DNA of 52,161 nucleotides. Origin: Gammaproteobacteria bacterium. GTDB lineage: Bacteria > Pseudomonadota > Gammaproteobacteria > Pseudomonadales > Pseudohongiellaceae. Within the stretch, counting starts at the first letter, position 1. Every line of letters starts with the position of its first letter. The stretch spans positions 1 through 52,161 of the forward strand of contig JAPPOG010000002.1 of assembly GCA_028818225.1 (NCBI GenBank), given 5' to 3'. The notes under the pieces were generated by a model. The model had not been told where the DNA came from. It ran no database searches and saw nothing but the letters and a program-made list of their open reading frames with translations. Shown here in pieces: positions 36,695-46,345 of this stretch. A program made the translations under genes and the position numbers.

Positions 36695-39600
36695 CTACAT
36701 TGTCCGGCGGTACTGTCCGCCGACCTCGAAAAATGTATCGGTAATTTGCCCCAGCGAACAATAACGCACAGCATTCATTAACTCGGTGAAAACATTTTCG
36801 TTGTTACGTGCAGCCGTTTTAAGTCTCTCCAGTGCCTGCTCAGATTCGGCACTGTGGCGTTCTTTAAACTGAGCAAGGCGTGTTAACTGGCTTTGCTTCT
36901 CTTCTTCTGTAGATCGGGCAAGTTCTATTTCAACTGGTTCCTCTGGCTCTTCATTGAGAAAGGTATTTACCCCTACAATTGGCAAGCTGCCGTCGTGCTT
37001 GCGATGCTCATAATACAGCGACTCATCCTGAATCTTGCCTCTTTGATAGCCCGTTTCCATTGCGCCCAGCACACCGCCTCTTTCCGAGATTCGTTCGAAT
37101 TCCTGCAACACGGCTTCTTCCACCAAATCTGTTAACTCTTCGATGATAAACGAGCCCTGGTTTGAGTTTTCATTAATCGCCAATCCCCATTCTTTATTAA
37201 TGATGAGTTGAATCGCCATAGCCCGGCGCACCGATTCTTCAGTCGGTGTGGTTATGGCCTCATCATAGGCATTGGTGTGTAGGCTGTTGCAGTTGTCATA
37301 AATAGCAATTAGCGCCTGTAAAGTTGTACGTATGTCATTAAATGACATTTCCTGGGCATGCAATGAGCGGCCAGACGTCTGGATGTGATACTTGAGCTTT
37401 TGGCTGCGTTCATTTGCACCATAGCGAAAGCGCATGGCAGTTGCCCAGATACGGCGAGCGACGCGACCCATAACCGTGTATTCAGGATCCATTCCGTTGG
37501 AAAAGAAGAACGACAGGTTGTGGGCAAAATCATCAACCTGCATGCCCCGGGCGAGATAGGCTTCAACAAAGGTAAATCCATTTGCCAGGGTAAATGCCAG
37601 TTGTGAGATCGGATTCGCGCCAGCTTCAGCGATGTGGTAGCCGGAAATACTTACTGAATAAAAGTTTCTTACGTTTTGTTCGGTGAAGTATTCTTGTATG
37701 TCGCCCATTACCTTCAGGCTGAATTCGGTAGAAAAAATACAGGTGTTCTGACCCTGGTCTTCTTTCAATATGTCCGCCTGCACTGTACCCCGAACATTTT
37801 CCAGGGTGTAAGTCTTTATTTCCTGCCATTCATTCTCATCTGGCTGTCTTTCATGCTCAGCAACAAAGGCATCGACTCTTTGATCGATCGCTGCGTTTAA
37901 ATACATGGCGAGAATAGTTGGGGCGGGACCATTGATTGTCATAGACACCGAAGTGGATGGATTACACAGGTCGAATCCATCGTAGAGCACTTTCATGTCA
38001 TCCAGAGTTGCAATAGATACGCCGGAGTTTCCGACTTTGCCATAAATATCGGGTTGAATTGCCGGATCGAAGCCGTAAAGAGTGACCGAATCGAAAGCTG
38101 TCGATAGTCGCTTGGCAGCTGAATGTTCGGATAACTGTTTAAAGCGCTTATTAGTTTTAAACGCATCGCCTTCGCCGGCAAACATGCGCGTAGGGTCTTC
38201 AGAGTCTCGCTTGAACTGGAACACCCCGCCTGTATATGGAAACTTTCCGGGCACGTTCTCGAGCAGTAGCCATTTTAGTAACTCGCCATGGTCTTCGAAG
38301 CGCGGCAGGGCAACCCGGGGAATGTCCGTGCCTGACAAAGATTTTCTGGTAAGTGGCGTGCGTATCTCCCGATCCCTTACCCTAACTACGAACTCCTTGC
38401 CAGAGTAGGCGTCTTGAATTTCCGGCCATGTTTCCAAAAGGCGCTTCGCACGATGATCCAGTTCACTTTCTTTCTTAATGATTAGCTCGGCTAGAGAGCT
38501 ACTATCTTCACCCGCGTCATCAAGCATAGCCTTGCTGGCCTGAAGTTGTTGCCGGGCTCTGGCCAGAGTTACCTGTGCAGCAACAATGTCATGGTAATTT
38601 CTGACTTCCTCAGCAATTTCGGCTAAATAGCGCTGCTGTTGCGCAGGAATAATCAGTTCACGTTGGGTGGAGACTTTTACATCAACTCGTTGCAGGTGAC
38701 GTACAAATTCTTTCAGCCCATGTTTGTTGAGCTCTTCGACCAGATGCTGGTAAAGAGCAGTAATGCCATCATCGTTAAACTTGGAAGCGACCGTTCCGAA
38801 GACAGGCATTTCCTCCGGCGATTTTGTGAATGCCTCGCGGTTGCGCTGCACTTGTTTTGACACATCTCTCAAGGCATCTTCGCTGCCTTTACGATCAAAC
38901 TTATTGATTGCGAAGATGTCGGCAAAATCCAGCATGTCGATTTTTTCCAGCTGGCTTGCTGCGCCAAACTCTGGCGTCATAACATAGAGGGAAACATCGA
39001 CATAAGGAACAATACCCGCATCTCCCTGACCAATTCCTGGGGTCTCCACGATCACCAGATCGAATCCAGCGATCTTAATGGATGCCAGGATGGCGTTCAG
39101 GTTTTCAGGGATTTCTATGCGTGCATCTCTTGTTGCTAATGAACGCATGAAAATATTGGGATGACTTATGGCATTCATGCGAATGCGATCACCCAAGAGT
39201 GCACCACCAGTTTTCTTGCGCGTAGGATCAATCGCTAATATCGCAATTTTTAAAGTGTCATTCCCATCCTGACGAAAGCGGCGCACAATTTCATCTGTCG
39301 ATGAACTTTTGCCCGCTCCTCCAGTACCGGTTATTCCCAGAATAGGCGTGTTTTCAATACTTGCCGCTTGTTCAATTATGCTGCCGAGTTCGTTTTCGTC
39401 ATAATTGCCATTTTCGATAGCAGAGATAATACGGGTAAGTTTAATGCGATCTCCAGATGCAAGATCTTTCAGATCCGGTTTGGCTTCCCTGGTTAAATCT
39501 GCTTTGCTACGAGTCAGCATGTCATCAATCATGCCTTGTAGTCCGAGACTCTGTCCGTCATTAGGAGAATAGATTCTGGTGACGCCATAGTTATGCAGTT

Positions 39601-40021
39601 CATCGATTTCTTCAGGAATGATGACGCCGCCACCGCCGCCAAAAACTTTTATATGGCCGGCATCTAATTCTTTTAATCTGTCGATCAGGTATTTGAAATA
39701 TTCTATGTGACCGCCCTGGTAGGAGCTGATGGCGATAGCATCAACGTCCTCCTGAACGGCGGCTTCAACAATTTCCTGGACTGAACGATTGTGGGCAAGA
39801 TGAATTACTTCGGCACCACTGCTCTGCAGGATGCGGCGCATGATGTTGATTGCAGCATCGTGCCCATCGAATAAACTGGCGGCAGTCAGGAATCGTAACC
39901 AGCTACGTTTACCGGCAGGCTCGCTATCTGCTATGTGTTTTTTGGCAGCCTGGCTGAAATCCACCACACTCACTGTCATTTCTCCATTCGAAAGAAAACG
40001 CCGAATTTCCGCGCAGGCCAT
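36695..40021 (-). CDS. icmF: Fused isobutyryl-CoA mutase with G-protein chaperone (IcmF)
   Basis: 1108 aa, the IcmF arrangement. An N-terminal B12-binding domain has [17 protein letters not shown] (about 50-66), in which His would be the lower cobalt ligand. A MeaB/ArgK-type GTPase chaperone follows with P-loop [14 protein letters not shown] (about 229-242). The C-terminal acyl-CoA mutase barrel contains [14 protein letters not shown]. The enzyme rearranges isobutyryl-CoA and n-butyryl-CoA (some also isovaleryl/pivalyl) by adenosylcobalamin radical chemistry, with GTP-dependent cofactor loading. It is divergent from the EamA gene. Start ATG 40021; ATG at residue 15 is possible. Confidence 0.93.
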   Translation of the reverse strand: MACAEIRRFLSNGEMTVSVVDFSQAAKKHIADSEPAGKRSWLRFLTAASLFDGHDAAINIMRRILQSSGAEVIHLAHNRSVQEIVEAAVQEDVDAIAISSYQGGHIEYFKYLIDRLKELDAGHIKVFGGGGGVIIPEEIDELHNYGVTRIYSPNDGQSLGLQGMIDDMLTRSKADLTREAKPDLKDLASGDRIKLTRIISAIENGNYDENELGSIIEQAASIENTPILGITGTGGAGKSSSTDEIVRRFRQDGNDTLKIAILAIDPTRKKTGGALLGDRIRMNAISHPNIFMRSLATRDARIEIPENLNAILASIKIAGFDLVIVETPGIGQGDAGIVPYVDVSLYVMTPEFGAASQLEKIDMLDFADIFAINKFDRKGSEDALRDVSKQVQRNREAFTKSPEEMPVFGTVASKFNDDGITALYQHLVEELNKHGLKEFVRHLQRVDVKVSTQRELIIPAQQQRYLAEIAEEVRNYHDIVAAQVTLARARQQLQASKAMLDDAGEDSSSLAELIIKKESELDHRAKRLLETWPEIQDAYSGKEFVVRVRDREIRTPLTRKSLSGTDIPRVALPRFEDHGELLKWLLLENVPGKFPYTGGVFQFKRDSEDPTRMFAGEGDAFKTNKRFKQLSEHSAAKRLSTAFDSVTLYGFDPAIQPDIYGKVGNSGVSIATLDDMKVLYDGFDLCNPSTSVSMTINGPAPTILAMYLNAAIDQRVDAFVAEHERQPDENEWQEIKTYTLENVRGTVQADILKEDQGQNTCIFSTEFSLKVMGDIQEYFTEQNVRNFYSVSISGYHIAEAGANPISQLAFTLANGFTFVEAYLARGMQVDDFAHNLSFFFSNGMDPEYTVMGRVARRIWATAMRFRYGANERSQKLKYHIQTSGRSLHAQEMSFNDIRTTLQALIAIYDNCNSLHTNAYDEAITTPTEESVRRAMAIQLIINKEWGLAINENSNQGSFIIEELTDLVEEAVLQEFERISERGGVLGAMETGYQRGKIQDESLYYEHRKHDGSLPIVGVNTFLNEEPEEPVEIELARSTEEEKQSQLTRLAQFKERHSAESEQALERLKTAARNNENVFTELMNAVRYCSLGQITDTFFEVGGQYRRTM

Positions 40022-40094
40022 ATTTTAGCGCATTTCAGTACCGTATGCCTGTTTAGTGCAGACCTGGAACCCTTTATTTACGGGTCCGTATAGA

Positions 40095-40130
40095 GGTAAT
40101 CAATTGTTTTATACATTACCCATTTGTATA
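40095..40130. promoter_or_regulatory. Overlapping inverted repeats between icmF and the EamA gene
   Basis: GGTAAT (40095-40100) with ATTACC (40115-40120) and TATACA (40110-40115) with TGTATA (40125-40130). Both pairs are perfect and interleaved in the 117-bp divergent gap. A dimeric regulator (for example TetR type, common at branched-chain catabolic loci) could bind here; no such regulator gene is in the window. Confidence 0.4.
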
Positions 40131-40138
40131 GTGATTGC

Positions 40139-41026
40139 ATGGAAACATGGATAGTCTTTACCTTGCTTGCGGTTGTGATGCAGGCAATTCGCACTGCGGC
40201 ACAAAAGCAACTAACAACCAAGTTATCAGTTCAGGCCGCCACCCTGGTTCGCTTTTTGTTCGGTATAAAGTTCGCGCTAATCTATTTGTACTTTGTGTGG
40301 CTAGGATATGATCAAACAGATTTTGAATTAGATCGCCGCTTCTTTCAGTCAGGCGCTCTTGCTGGAATTTCTCAGATACTGGCGACTGTTTGTTTAATCA
40401 AGGCTTTAACTCTGGAAAATTTTGCAGTGGGTACGGCTCTGGCAAAAACGGAAGCAATCCTTACTGCTGTTTTAGGTGCTCTGTTTTTTTCAGCTGCACT
40501 GTCTGCTTTGGGTTACCTGTCAGTTGTTATCGGTGTGATTGGATTGTTGGTAGCGAGTAACTGGAAAATTACTTTACAGGATCTAACTCATAACGAAAGC
40601 ATTCGATACGGAGTTGGGGCCGGGCTGGGTTTTGCGCTTGCGTCGCTCTGGATTCGTGATGCTTCTCTTTCAATCGATGCGCCGCGGTTGCTAACTGCCG
40701 CGGCGGTGCTTGCCTACATGGTAATCCTGCAAACTGTGATTTGTTTTACCTGGATCTTTTTAAATGAAAGAGATCAACTCCGCTTATTGATGCAAAACCT
40801 TGGTGCCTGTACTTTTATCGGTTTTACCAGTGTGGCTGGATCGGTAGGATGGTTTACTGCCATGAGTCTGCAGAATGCGGCATTGGTGAAAACATTAGGC
40901 CAGACTGAATTCGTGGTCAGCCTTTTCATCACCTACTTCTATTTTGGAGAAAAGATCTCCCCGAGAGAATATTCGGGTATAGCTCTAATAGCACTAAGCA
41001 TAATCTTGCTGTTATTAGCGACATGA
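40139..41026 (+). CDS. EamA/DMT-family transporter
   Basis: About 295 residues, ten predicted membrane helices in two EamA repeats, with the typical short loops. Examples are LAVVMQAIRTAAQKQL in helix 1, AKTEAILTAVLGALFF at the end of the first repeat, and LGQTEFVVSLFITYFYFGEKISPREYSGIALIALSI in the second. Members export metabolites or amino acids; substrate cannot be inferred. I prefer ATG 40139 to an in-frame TTG at 40124, which lies inside the inverted repeat. It is divergent from icmF. Confidence 0.82.
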   Translation: METWIVFTLLAVVMQAIRTAAQKQLTTKLSVQAATLVRFLFGIKFALIYLYFVWLGYDQTDFELDRRFFQSGALAGISQILATVCLIKALTLENFAVGTALAKTEAILTAVLGALFFSAALSALGYLSVVIGVIGLLVASNWKITLQDLTHNESIRYGVGAGLGFALASLWIRDASLSIDAPRLLTAAAVLAYMVILQTVICFTWIFLNERDQLRLLMQNLGACTFIGFTSVAGSVGWFTAMSLQNAALVKTLGQTEFVVSLFITYFYFGEKISPREYSGIALIALSIILLLLAT

Positions 41027-41212
41027 ACAGACTAAGCTGCCTGCAATGTCACTGGTGCCCGGCGCTGAATACCTTAAAATGCTGAAATTCTGACTGTCGT
41101 CATAATTTTAGGTTTTTTAAAATCCCTTTCATTCACTAGCATAACTCTCCAATACTAGCCTGCTTCGCCACGCTGCAAAAATGAAGGAGTAAATAGGAGA
41201 TTTTCAACCTTT

Positions 41213-41282
41213 AAAAAAGCCCGCTGTTTAGTATTTGCGATAGCGTTTCAGATTTTTCAAAACGCGACTTGACCACGGCGGG
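41213..41282 (-). terminator. Possible branched terminator after the UGSC gene
   Basis: Read on the minus strand, CCCGC and GCGGG close a region containing an inner GCGTTT/AAACGC hairpin, then C and T6 (A run at 41213-41218 on plus). It would end the two-gene unit at 41337-42932. The remaining bases of the 310-bp gap (41027-41336) show no gene or other structure I can support. Confidence 0.35.
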
Positions 41283-41336
41283 ACTAATAAGTTCAGTCGC
41301 AACCTGAATGTCCTGCAAATCAATAGCAATGGATGT

Positions 41337-41861
41337 TTACTTCTGAATTGCCAGCGAATCGATAGCTTGAATAGTCTGTTCAGCCCTGGCTGCTAACTCA
41401 TCATCGCTGGCACTACTCACAGGATGATCGATTATCGCGTATTGATAGCCAGGAGAGCCCAGCACTCTGGCCATTAAATCTGCAGCGCTAATAAACTTAT
41501 TGGTCATTACTCCGATAGCAGGAGTTCCAAGCCATTCACTACTGATCGCATCATGCAAACTGCACGATGAGCAACTTCCTCAATCTCCCAGGCCCGTTAT
41601 AGCAAGATCCCAGGCCTGAGCGCGCTCGATAATTTCGGTCTCGGCAGGCGCGCTGTAATTGGATTTCGTTTCCCAGATTACCTCGGCAACCTGGTATTTG
41701 CTGAGCAACAAATTTTCCAGGTGGGTAAAAAAGCCCTTGGTGCCTTCTTTGCCATTTGAAATGAATCCAACGGTTTTGCCTGCCAACGATTGGATCCTGG
41801 GTGCTAACTCAAAATCCCTGGCCGGTGATTCAGTTGTTGGATTGAGCACTGTCAGTGCCAT
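41337..41861 (-). CDS. UGSC-family protein, probable selenoprotein (in-frame TGA)
   Basis: Ordinary gene calling splits this into two frames, 41861-41580 and 41558-41337. They are in the same reading frame, separated only by a TGA at 41582-41580. Read through as selenocysteine (codon 94), the product is 174 aa and the junction reads LAITGLGD-U-GSCSSCS-LHDAIS. This is the UGSC motif with its usual upstream G-D and downstream HD. The N-terminal half has a Rossmann-like TVGFISNGKEGTKGFF strand-loop. A hairpin with SECIS geometry follows the TGA. U and the nearby Cys would form a selenenyl-sulfide redox pair. Its reaction is not known to me. It is 24 bp after the 348-aa gene, so it forms an operon with it. 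The alternative is a pseudogene with a nonsense mutation, which would be a coincidence at exactly this codon. Confidence 0.88.
41549..41582 (-). promoter_or_regulatory. Candidate bacterial SECIS element
   Basis: On the minus strand, TGA (41582-41580) is followed by 10 nt and then stem CATCGTGCA (41569-41561), loop GTT, and TGCATGATG (41557-41549). That is nine pairs with one G-U. The loop starts 19 nt after the TGA and begins with G. Bacterial SECIS elements typically have a short apical loop with an early G, 16-37 nt after the UGA. The TGCA-loop-TGCA apex also resembles E. coli fdhF. Confidence 0.75.
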
Positions 41862-41885
41862 TAGTTATTCCAGTCAATTTTCAAT

Positions 41886-42932
41886 TCAGACTTCACAATC
41901 AACGCAAGCACCAATAGCAACTGTTACTGCCTGGCTCTTGGTGCCAAGCCAGGGAGGGATGATAGCGCCAAATCCTCCGGCTGGGCCACCAGCGGCCACA
42001 ACTAACAAGTGCTCGGGGGAGGCCAGCGCACAGTATTCAAAGTCACCTTTATCCCTGATCACCGAGGCCTTACCCACGTCGGCCCATTCCTGCCGTTTGA
42101 TGCGGGCTTTTTCAAAGAGGTAATTGGCAATATCAGCTTTGGACCATCCCGCTTCCTGCAACAAATCCCTGTGTTGTTTCGGAATGACAATGGCATAGTT
42201 TCCCGCCCAAATAGAATAGTTGCGCATATTTGCTTTCATTTCAGCCGCGTAAGTATCCAATATTTCTTCTGGCGCTTTGGTCCATTCATTCATGATTTGT
42301 CGCGGAGAACTGGCAGCGAATACGGTGACAGCGGAAGCCTCAGGAGGAATGCCTCTAATTGCAGCGAGAGACTCCCATTCCGTATTTTCTTCATCCTCTG
42401 CAACGCAATAACTTATTTTGCCTGGATGCCCTAATGTAGAACGATCAATAGCGCCAGGGCTCACCTCCAGTAAATTGATCAAGCCAAGGCGGATAGCTCT
42501 GCCAATGACAGAGGTTGCTCGATCACTGCTGCCAAGCACGTTAAATTCAGACTGACATCCTATCTCATTGCGTACAGGACCATTGAGTACGATAAAGATT
42601 GCGCAACCACCGGTGCTGGCTGTAGTCCCATGTAAGAGGAACTCCTCTTTCAGCATGGCCATCCAGGCAGCAATAACGGCAGGGAAATGCATGGGCAGGC
42701 AGCCCGCCATGACCGCGTTAATGGCGAGTTTCTCTGCGGTAATAGTGCGTTCGCGTACCGGTTCTATACCAATTAGCTCATCCGGAGCCATTAACACCCA
42801 ATCGAGACATGCTCGCACGGCCTCAGGTGTAGGCGGGACAACAGGAAAACCGTCGGTCCAGCCGCGACTATGGTAAAACTCTTGAACATCTTCGATCGAA
42901 TCGAGGTCAAATTTTTCGGAAATTAAATTCAT
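41886..42932 (-). CDS. Conserved protein of unknown function, partner of UGSC protein
   Basis: 348 aa, no signal peptide or membrane segment. The N-terminal motif GWTDGFPVVPPTPEAV, the TGGCAIFIVLNGPVR block and the glycine-rich VVAAGGPAGGFGAIIPPW near the end recur in a family I have seen in actinobacteria and proteobacteria without an assigned function. The C-terminus is GACVDCEV, leaving a CxxC pair as a flexible tail only two residues from the end, well placed to exchange electrons with the selenoprotein encoded 24 bp downstream. Functional coupling is inferred from operon structure; the substrate is unknown. Confidence 0.62.
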   Translation of the reverse strand: MNLISEKFDLDSIEDVQEFYHSRGWTDGFPVVPPTPEAVRACLDWVLMAPDELIGIEPVRERTITAEKLAINAVMAGCLPMHFPAVIAAWMAMLKEEFLLHGTTASTGGCAIFIVLNGPVRNEIGCQSEFNVLGSSDRATSVIGRAIRLGLINLLEVSPGAIDRSTLGHPGKISYCVAEDEENTEWESLAAIRGIPPEASAVTVFAASSPRQIMNEWTKAPEEILDTYAAEMKANMRNYSIWAGNYAIVIPKQHRDLLQEAGWSKADIANYLFEKARIKRQEWADVGKASVIRDKGDFEYCALASPEHLLVVAAGGPAGGFGAIIPPWLGTKSQAVTVAIGACVDCEV

Positions 42933-42995
42933 TACAGTAAAAGAAAAAGACTAATGCCCCAGCACTAGCTGGTGTTACAGCAGAGCATGTAATTG

Positions 42996-43733
42996 CTATT
43001 CTACGATTACTCTCCCATTCGCAGCTTGCACTGGTCGATTATTGGCATCCGGGAATGCATTACTCAATGCTTCAATTTGCGCTGCAGAAATTTGAGCGGT
43101 GTTTTTGAGTACTATCCAGGTAAGTCCTTCTAAACAGGGCGGGCTTGTCATGGAACCAACAAACTGGAAATAATCCAGATCCTCCGGCAACAAAGCTGCA
43201 GGATTAAATGGCGAGGACAAGGCATTGGTTTCAGAATTCGCAGGAATTGCAGACAAGGCGTTGTTAAGGCCACTATTTTCAACTCCAGGCGCATAAAGTA
43301 CAGCCAATACCACTATATTTCCCTCTGAGTCCGTATGGGCAAAGTGTGCTTCCATAGCAAAGGTCTGGCCATTAATTTGATGTTCACCCGGCACATGAAA
43401 ATGAACTTGTGAGAGCTCGTATCGATTAATCCCAATCACCAGTTCACTGCCAGATCCGAAATCGATGCGAACTGTTCGTCCATTGTTAGAAATATTTGTA
43501 CCATTCGCTTCGTAACTGATGTCAAGAGGTTGCAGATTGCCATTCAAATTGGGAACTATATTTATGGGAGATTGTCGCTGACCACTTGAGCAATTCGCGA
43601 ACTCAGGAGAGATGCTTCCCCAATTAGCTGGTCCATTTTCACCTGAATAGCTCCATTCCTGAGCATTTACCTTCGAACTAAAAAGTGAAGCTATAAGTGT
43701 CAGAATTAATCCAAAAAAAGTGAGCCGATACAT
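42996..43733 (-). CDS. Periplasmic alpha-carbonic anhydrase
   Basis: About 245 aa from ATG 43733. A Sec signal peptide (LTFFGLILTLIASLFSSKVNA-Q) is followed by the alpha-CA fold. The WSYSGENGPANWG and QSPINI motifs are typical. The zinc ligands are the two His of VHFHVPGEH and the His in MEAHFAHTD. The Thr/Glu network segment is FVGSMTSPPCLEGLTWIV, whose Cys may pair with the Cys of FANCSSGQ. It hydrates CO2 in the periplasm. A longer start at 43781 would put 16 polar residues before the signal peptide and is less likely. Confidence 0.92.
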   Translation of the reverse strand: MYRLTFFGLILTLIASLFSSKVNAQEWSYSGENGPANWGSISPEFANCSSGQRQSPINIVPNLNGNLQPLDISYEANGTNISNNGRTVRIDFGSGSELVIGINRYELSQVHFHVPGEHQINGQTFAMEAHFAHTDSEGNIVVLAVLYAPGVENSGLNNALSAIPANSETNALSSPFNPAALLPEDLDYFQFVGSMTSPPCLEGLTWIVLKNTAQISAAQIEALSNAFPDANNRPVQAANGRVIVE

Positions 43734-43889
43734 TTTTCTATTCCCCAGTGACTTCCCGTGACCTGATGAGCATGTAACCAATATAGCTTAACCCATATTG
43801 GAAATAGAGCCGACATATTAGCGATATTTGAGTAAAAGGTAGAGTAATGTTTGCTATATTGGCGCAGCAAATACCGAAGGAGTTTGCCC

Positions 43890-44690
43890 ATGAAAGAACA
43901 ATATGGAGATATCAAAGTTACGCAATTGCCTGGATTTGTTGTGCAATGCGAAATTGATCGTCCACCCAATAATTTTTTCGATCTGGCCTTAATTCGAGAC
44001 ATGGCGGATTGTTTTGATGAACTGGACGAAGCTGCCAACTGCAGGACGATCGTACTTTGCTCCAATGGCAAACATTTTTGTGCTGGCGCCAATTTTGGCA
44101 CTGCCGATCAAAAAGCCGAAGGGGATGTGCTAGCGGCAGAATCCGCAGATCAGAGAAATCCAATTTACCAGGAGGCAGTGCGCCTATTTGGTAATAAAAA
44201 GCCGGTGATAGCGGCGGTGCAGGGCGCAGCTGTTGGTGGTGGTCTCGGTGTAGCCATGATGGCTGATTTCAGGGTAGTTTGTGAAAATACGCGCTTCACA
44301 GCAAATTTCGTGAAGCTGGGATTTACTCCCGGATTTGGATTAACCCACACGCTTCCCCGTGCAATTGGCATTCAAAAATCTCATCTCCTGTTCTATACCG
44401 GTCGCCGGATTAATGGTGAGACCGCATTGGAATGGGGTGCCGCTGATGTTTATTGCACGGCGGATGAGCTCCGGGAAAAAGCGGTCGAACTGGCGACGGA
44501 AATTGCCGAGAATGCGCCGCTAGCTCTCATTTCTCTGCGCCAGCAGTTACGTGGGGAACTGCAAGAAGCAGTACAGCGAGCAACTGATGTCGAAGGCAGA
44601 GAACAGTTCTGGCTCACTCAGACGGAAGATCACTTTGAAGGGATCAAAGCTGTTGCCGAGAGAAGAGCCGGTAACTTTTCTGGCAAATAA
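43890..44690 (+). CDS. Enoyl-CoA hydratase/isomerase (crotonase) family protein
   Basis: 266 aa from ATG 43890, which has AAGGAG 7 bp upstream. The crotonase core is visible: the oxyanion segments SNGKHFCAGANF and AAVQGAAVGGGLGVAMMADF, and the trimer-forming C-terminal helices. At the position where hydratases carry a Glu (QPE in the rat enzyme), this protein reads ANFVKLG, so the classical hydratase base appears to be absent. An isomerase, hydrolase or lyase activity on an acyl-CoA is more likely. A permease gene follows 15 bp later, suggesting uptake and catabolism of one compound. Confidence 0.85.
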   Translation: MKEQYGDIKVTQLPGFVVQCEIDRPPNNFFDLALIRDMADCFDELDEAANCRTIVLCSNGKHFCAGANFGTADQKAEGDVLAAESADQRNPIYQEAVRLFGNKKPVIAAVQGAAVGGGLGVAMMADFRVVCENTRFTANFVKLGFTPGFGLTHTLPRAIGIQKSHLLFYTGRRINGETALEWGAADVYCTADELREKAVELATEIAENAPLALISLRQQLRGELQEAVQRATDVEGREQFWLTQTEDHFEGIKAVAERRAGNFSGK

Positions 44691-44705
44691 AACTGGAACT
44701 ATCCG

Positions 44706-46070
44706 ATGTCTGGAGCTGATCAAGATACTCGATTTCTAAGAGTGCTGGGTAGGAAAGATGCCCTGGCCCTGGCTTTTGGAGCCATGATTGGCTGGAGCTG
44801 GGTTGTACTGTCTTCTACCTGGATAGAGTCAGCCGGCACAGCAGGGGCCATTATCGCCTTTCTGATTGGCGGCGGCATTATGCTGGTGATTGGATTGACC
44901 TATGCGGAACTAGCATCAGCCTTACCTTTCGCTGGCGGTGAGCATGTTTACAGTCATCGCGCTCTGGGGGCCGGTGCTTCTTTTATTTGTACCTGGTCAA
45001 TAATTCTTGGCTACGTTTCTGTCGTTACATTCGAAGCCGTAGCGCTTCCGACAGTCTTAGATTCCATTGTTCCGGGCCTGGACAGGGTGTTCCTTTGGGA
45101 AATAGCAGGCTGGGATGTTTATTTATCCTGGGTGCTTACCGGCGTCGCTGGTGCCATTGTGATGACGGTGCTCAATATCCGGGGCGTGCGCATGGCAGCC
45201 ATCGTTCAGTCTACCGTCGTACTGGTCATTCTTATCGTAGGTGTTGCTTTCCTGGGTGGATCGTTTGTCGCCGGGGATACAAGTAACCTGGAACCATTAT
45301 TCGTTGACTCGATTTCGGGCATTACTCTGGTTCTGGTAATGGTTCCTTTCATGTTTGTTGGCTTCGACACCATCCCCCAGGCAGCAGAGGAAATCGATTT
45401 GCCATTCAGGGATATTGGCGTGGTATTAATGTTGTCAGTAATGATGGCCATCGCCTGGTATGGCTTAATCGTACTCGGTGTCAGTCTGATGATTAATGAA
45501 GACAATCTCGGTAGTAGTGATGTGTTGGCGGCGGAAGCCAATTCACTCATCTATGGAGAGCTGGGTCGGCTCGCCATGCTGGGCGCGGGGCTGGCAGGCA
45601 TCATCACTAGCTGGAATGCTTTTATCGTTGGTGGTAGCCGGGCTATCTATGCTCTAGCACGATCGAATCTGCTGCCCGCGTTTTTGGGAAAACTTCATCC
45701 CCGGTACCGCACCCCCTATAACGCCATTCTGTTAATCGGTGGCCTGTCTATGATTGGCCCTTTCTTTGGTCGTCCGGTGCTGGTGTGGCTTGTGGATGCA
45801 GGCGGATTGGGCATTATTATTGCCTACGGCATGGTAGCCTGGTCGTTCCTGGTGCTGCGCAAGAAAGAGCCGGATCTGGAAAGACCCTATCGGGTCAAGT
45901 TTGGCAAGCTGGTAGGAATCCTGGCTCTGGTGCTATCAATAGGATTGGGATTTTTGTACCTGCCTGGCAGTCCTTCCGCTCTACTGTGGCCACAAGAGTG
46001 GGTAATCATTCTCGGTTGGGTAGCGCTGGGCGCAATCTTGTTTCTATCCGCAAGAAAAAAACAGTCGTAA
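44706..46070 (+). CDS. APC-family amino acid/organic cation permease
   Basis: 454 aa with about twelve hydrophobic segments. It shows the APC helix-1 motif FGAMIGWSWVVLSSTWIESAG, the YAELASALPFAGGEHVYSHRALG signature of helix 2-3, and a helix-8 region SRAIYALARSNLLPAFLGKLH. Substrate is unresolved; relatives carry amino acids, polyamines or ethanolamine. It is translated directly after the crotonase gene (15 bp gap) and therefore probably imports the precursor of that enzyme's substrate. The 275 bp between it and htpX contain no gene I can support. Confidence 0.85.
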   Translation: MSGADQDTRFLRVLGRKDALALAFGAMIGWSWVVLSSTWIESAGTAGAIIAFLIGGGIMLVIGLTYAELASALPFAGGEHVYSHRALGAGASFICTWSIILGYVSVVTFEAVALPTVLDSIVPGLDRVFLWEIAGWDVYLSWVLTGVAGAIVMTVLNIRGVRMAAIVQSTVVLVILIVGVAFLGGSFVAGDTSNLEPLFVDSISGITLVLVMVPFMFVGFDTIPQAAEEIDLPFRDIGVVLMLSVMMAIAWYGLIVLGVSLMINEDNLGSSDVLAAEANSLIYGELGRLAMLGAGLAGIITSWNAFIVGGSRAIYALARSNLLPAFLGKLHPRYRTPYNAILLIGGLSMIGPFFGRPVLVWLVDAGGLGIIIAYGMVAWSFLVLRKKEPDLERPYRVKFGKLVGILALVLSIGLGFLYLPGSPSALLWPQEWVIILGWVALGAILFLSARKKQS

Positions 46071-46304
46071 ATTTTTTTATTGGACTGGACGAATCGCTTC
46101 TTCTTGTCGTGCAAAGATCTCTGATTAAGGCAGGCTTTTGCCACTATCCCTGAATAATATGGGACGACATATTAGCGCCATAGAAGCATTGTCTCTTTAA
46201 GCTGAAAACTGTTCTGAATGATTGTGGCGTGCGCGAAGTAATTACGCCAAGTGGCAATTACTCTTCTTCCGACCATTGCAGGTTTTAAGGCTTCAATCAA
46301 AATC

Positions 46305-46330
46305 GCAGGGCTATAGGGTTTTAGCCCTGC
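46305..46330. terminator. Hairpin between permease and htpX
   Basis: Perfect 9-bp stem GCAGGGCTA (46305-46313) with TAGCCCTGC (46322-46330). Only short T tracts follow on either strand. Placement between convergent genes makes a shared terminator likely. A second inverted repeat, AGTAATT/AATTACT, lies at 46237-46262. Confidence 0.5.
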
Positions 46331-46345
46331 AATATTTCAAGTGAG

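Noticed and set aside
43811..46177. 13-bp direct repeat CGACATATTAGCG at 43811 and 46165 flanking the crotonase-permease pair
   Set aside because: It could suggest an inserted segment, but about twenty exact 13-bp matches are expected by chance in 52 kb and no transposase or longer repeat accompanies it.
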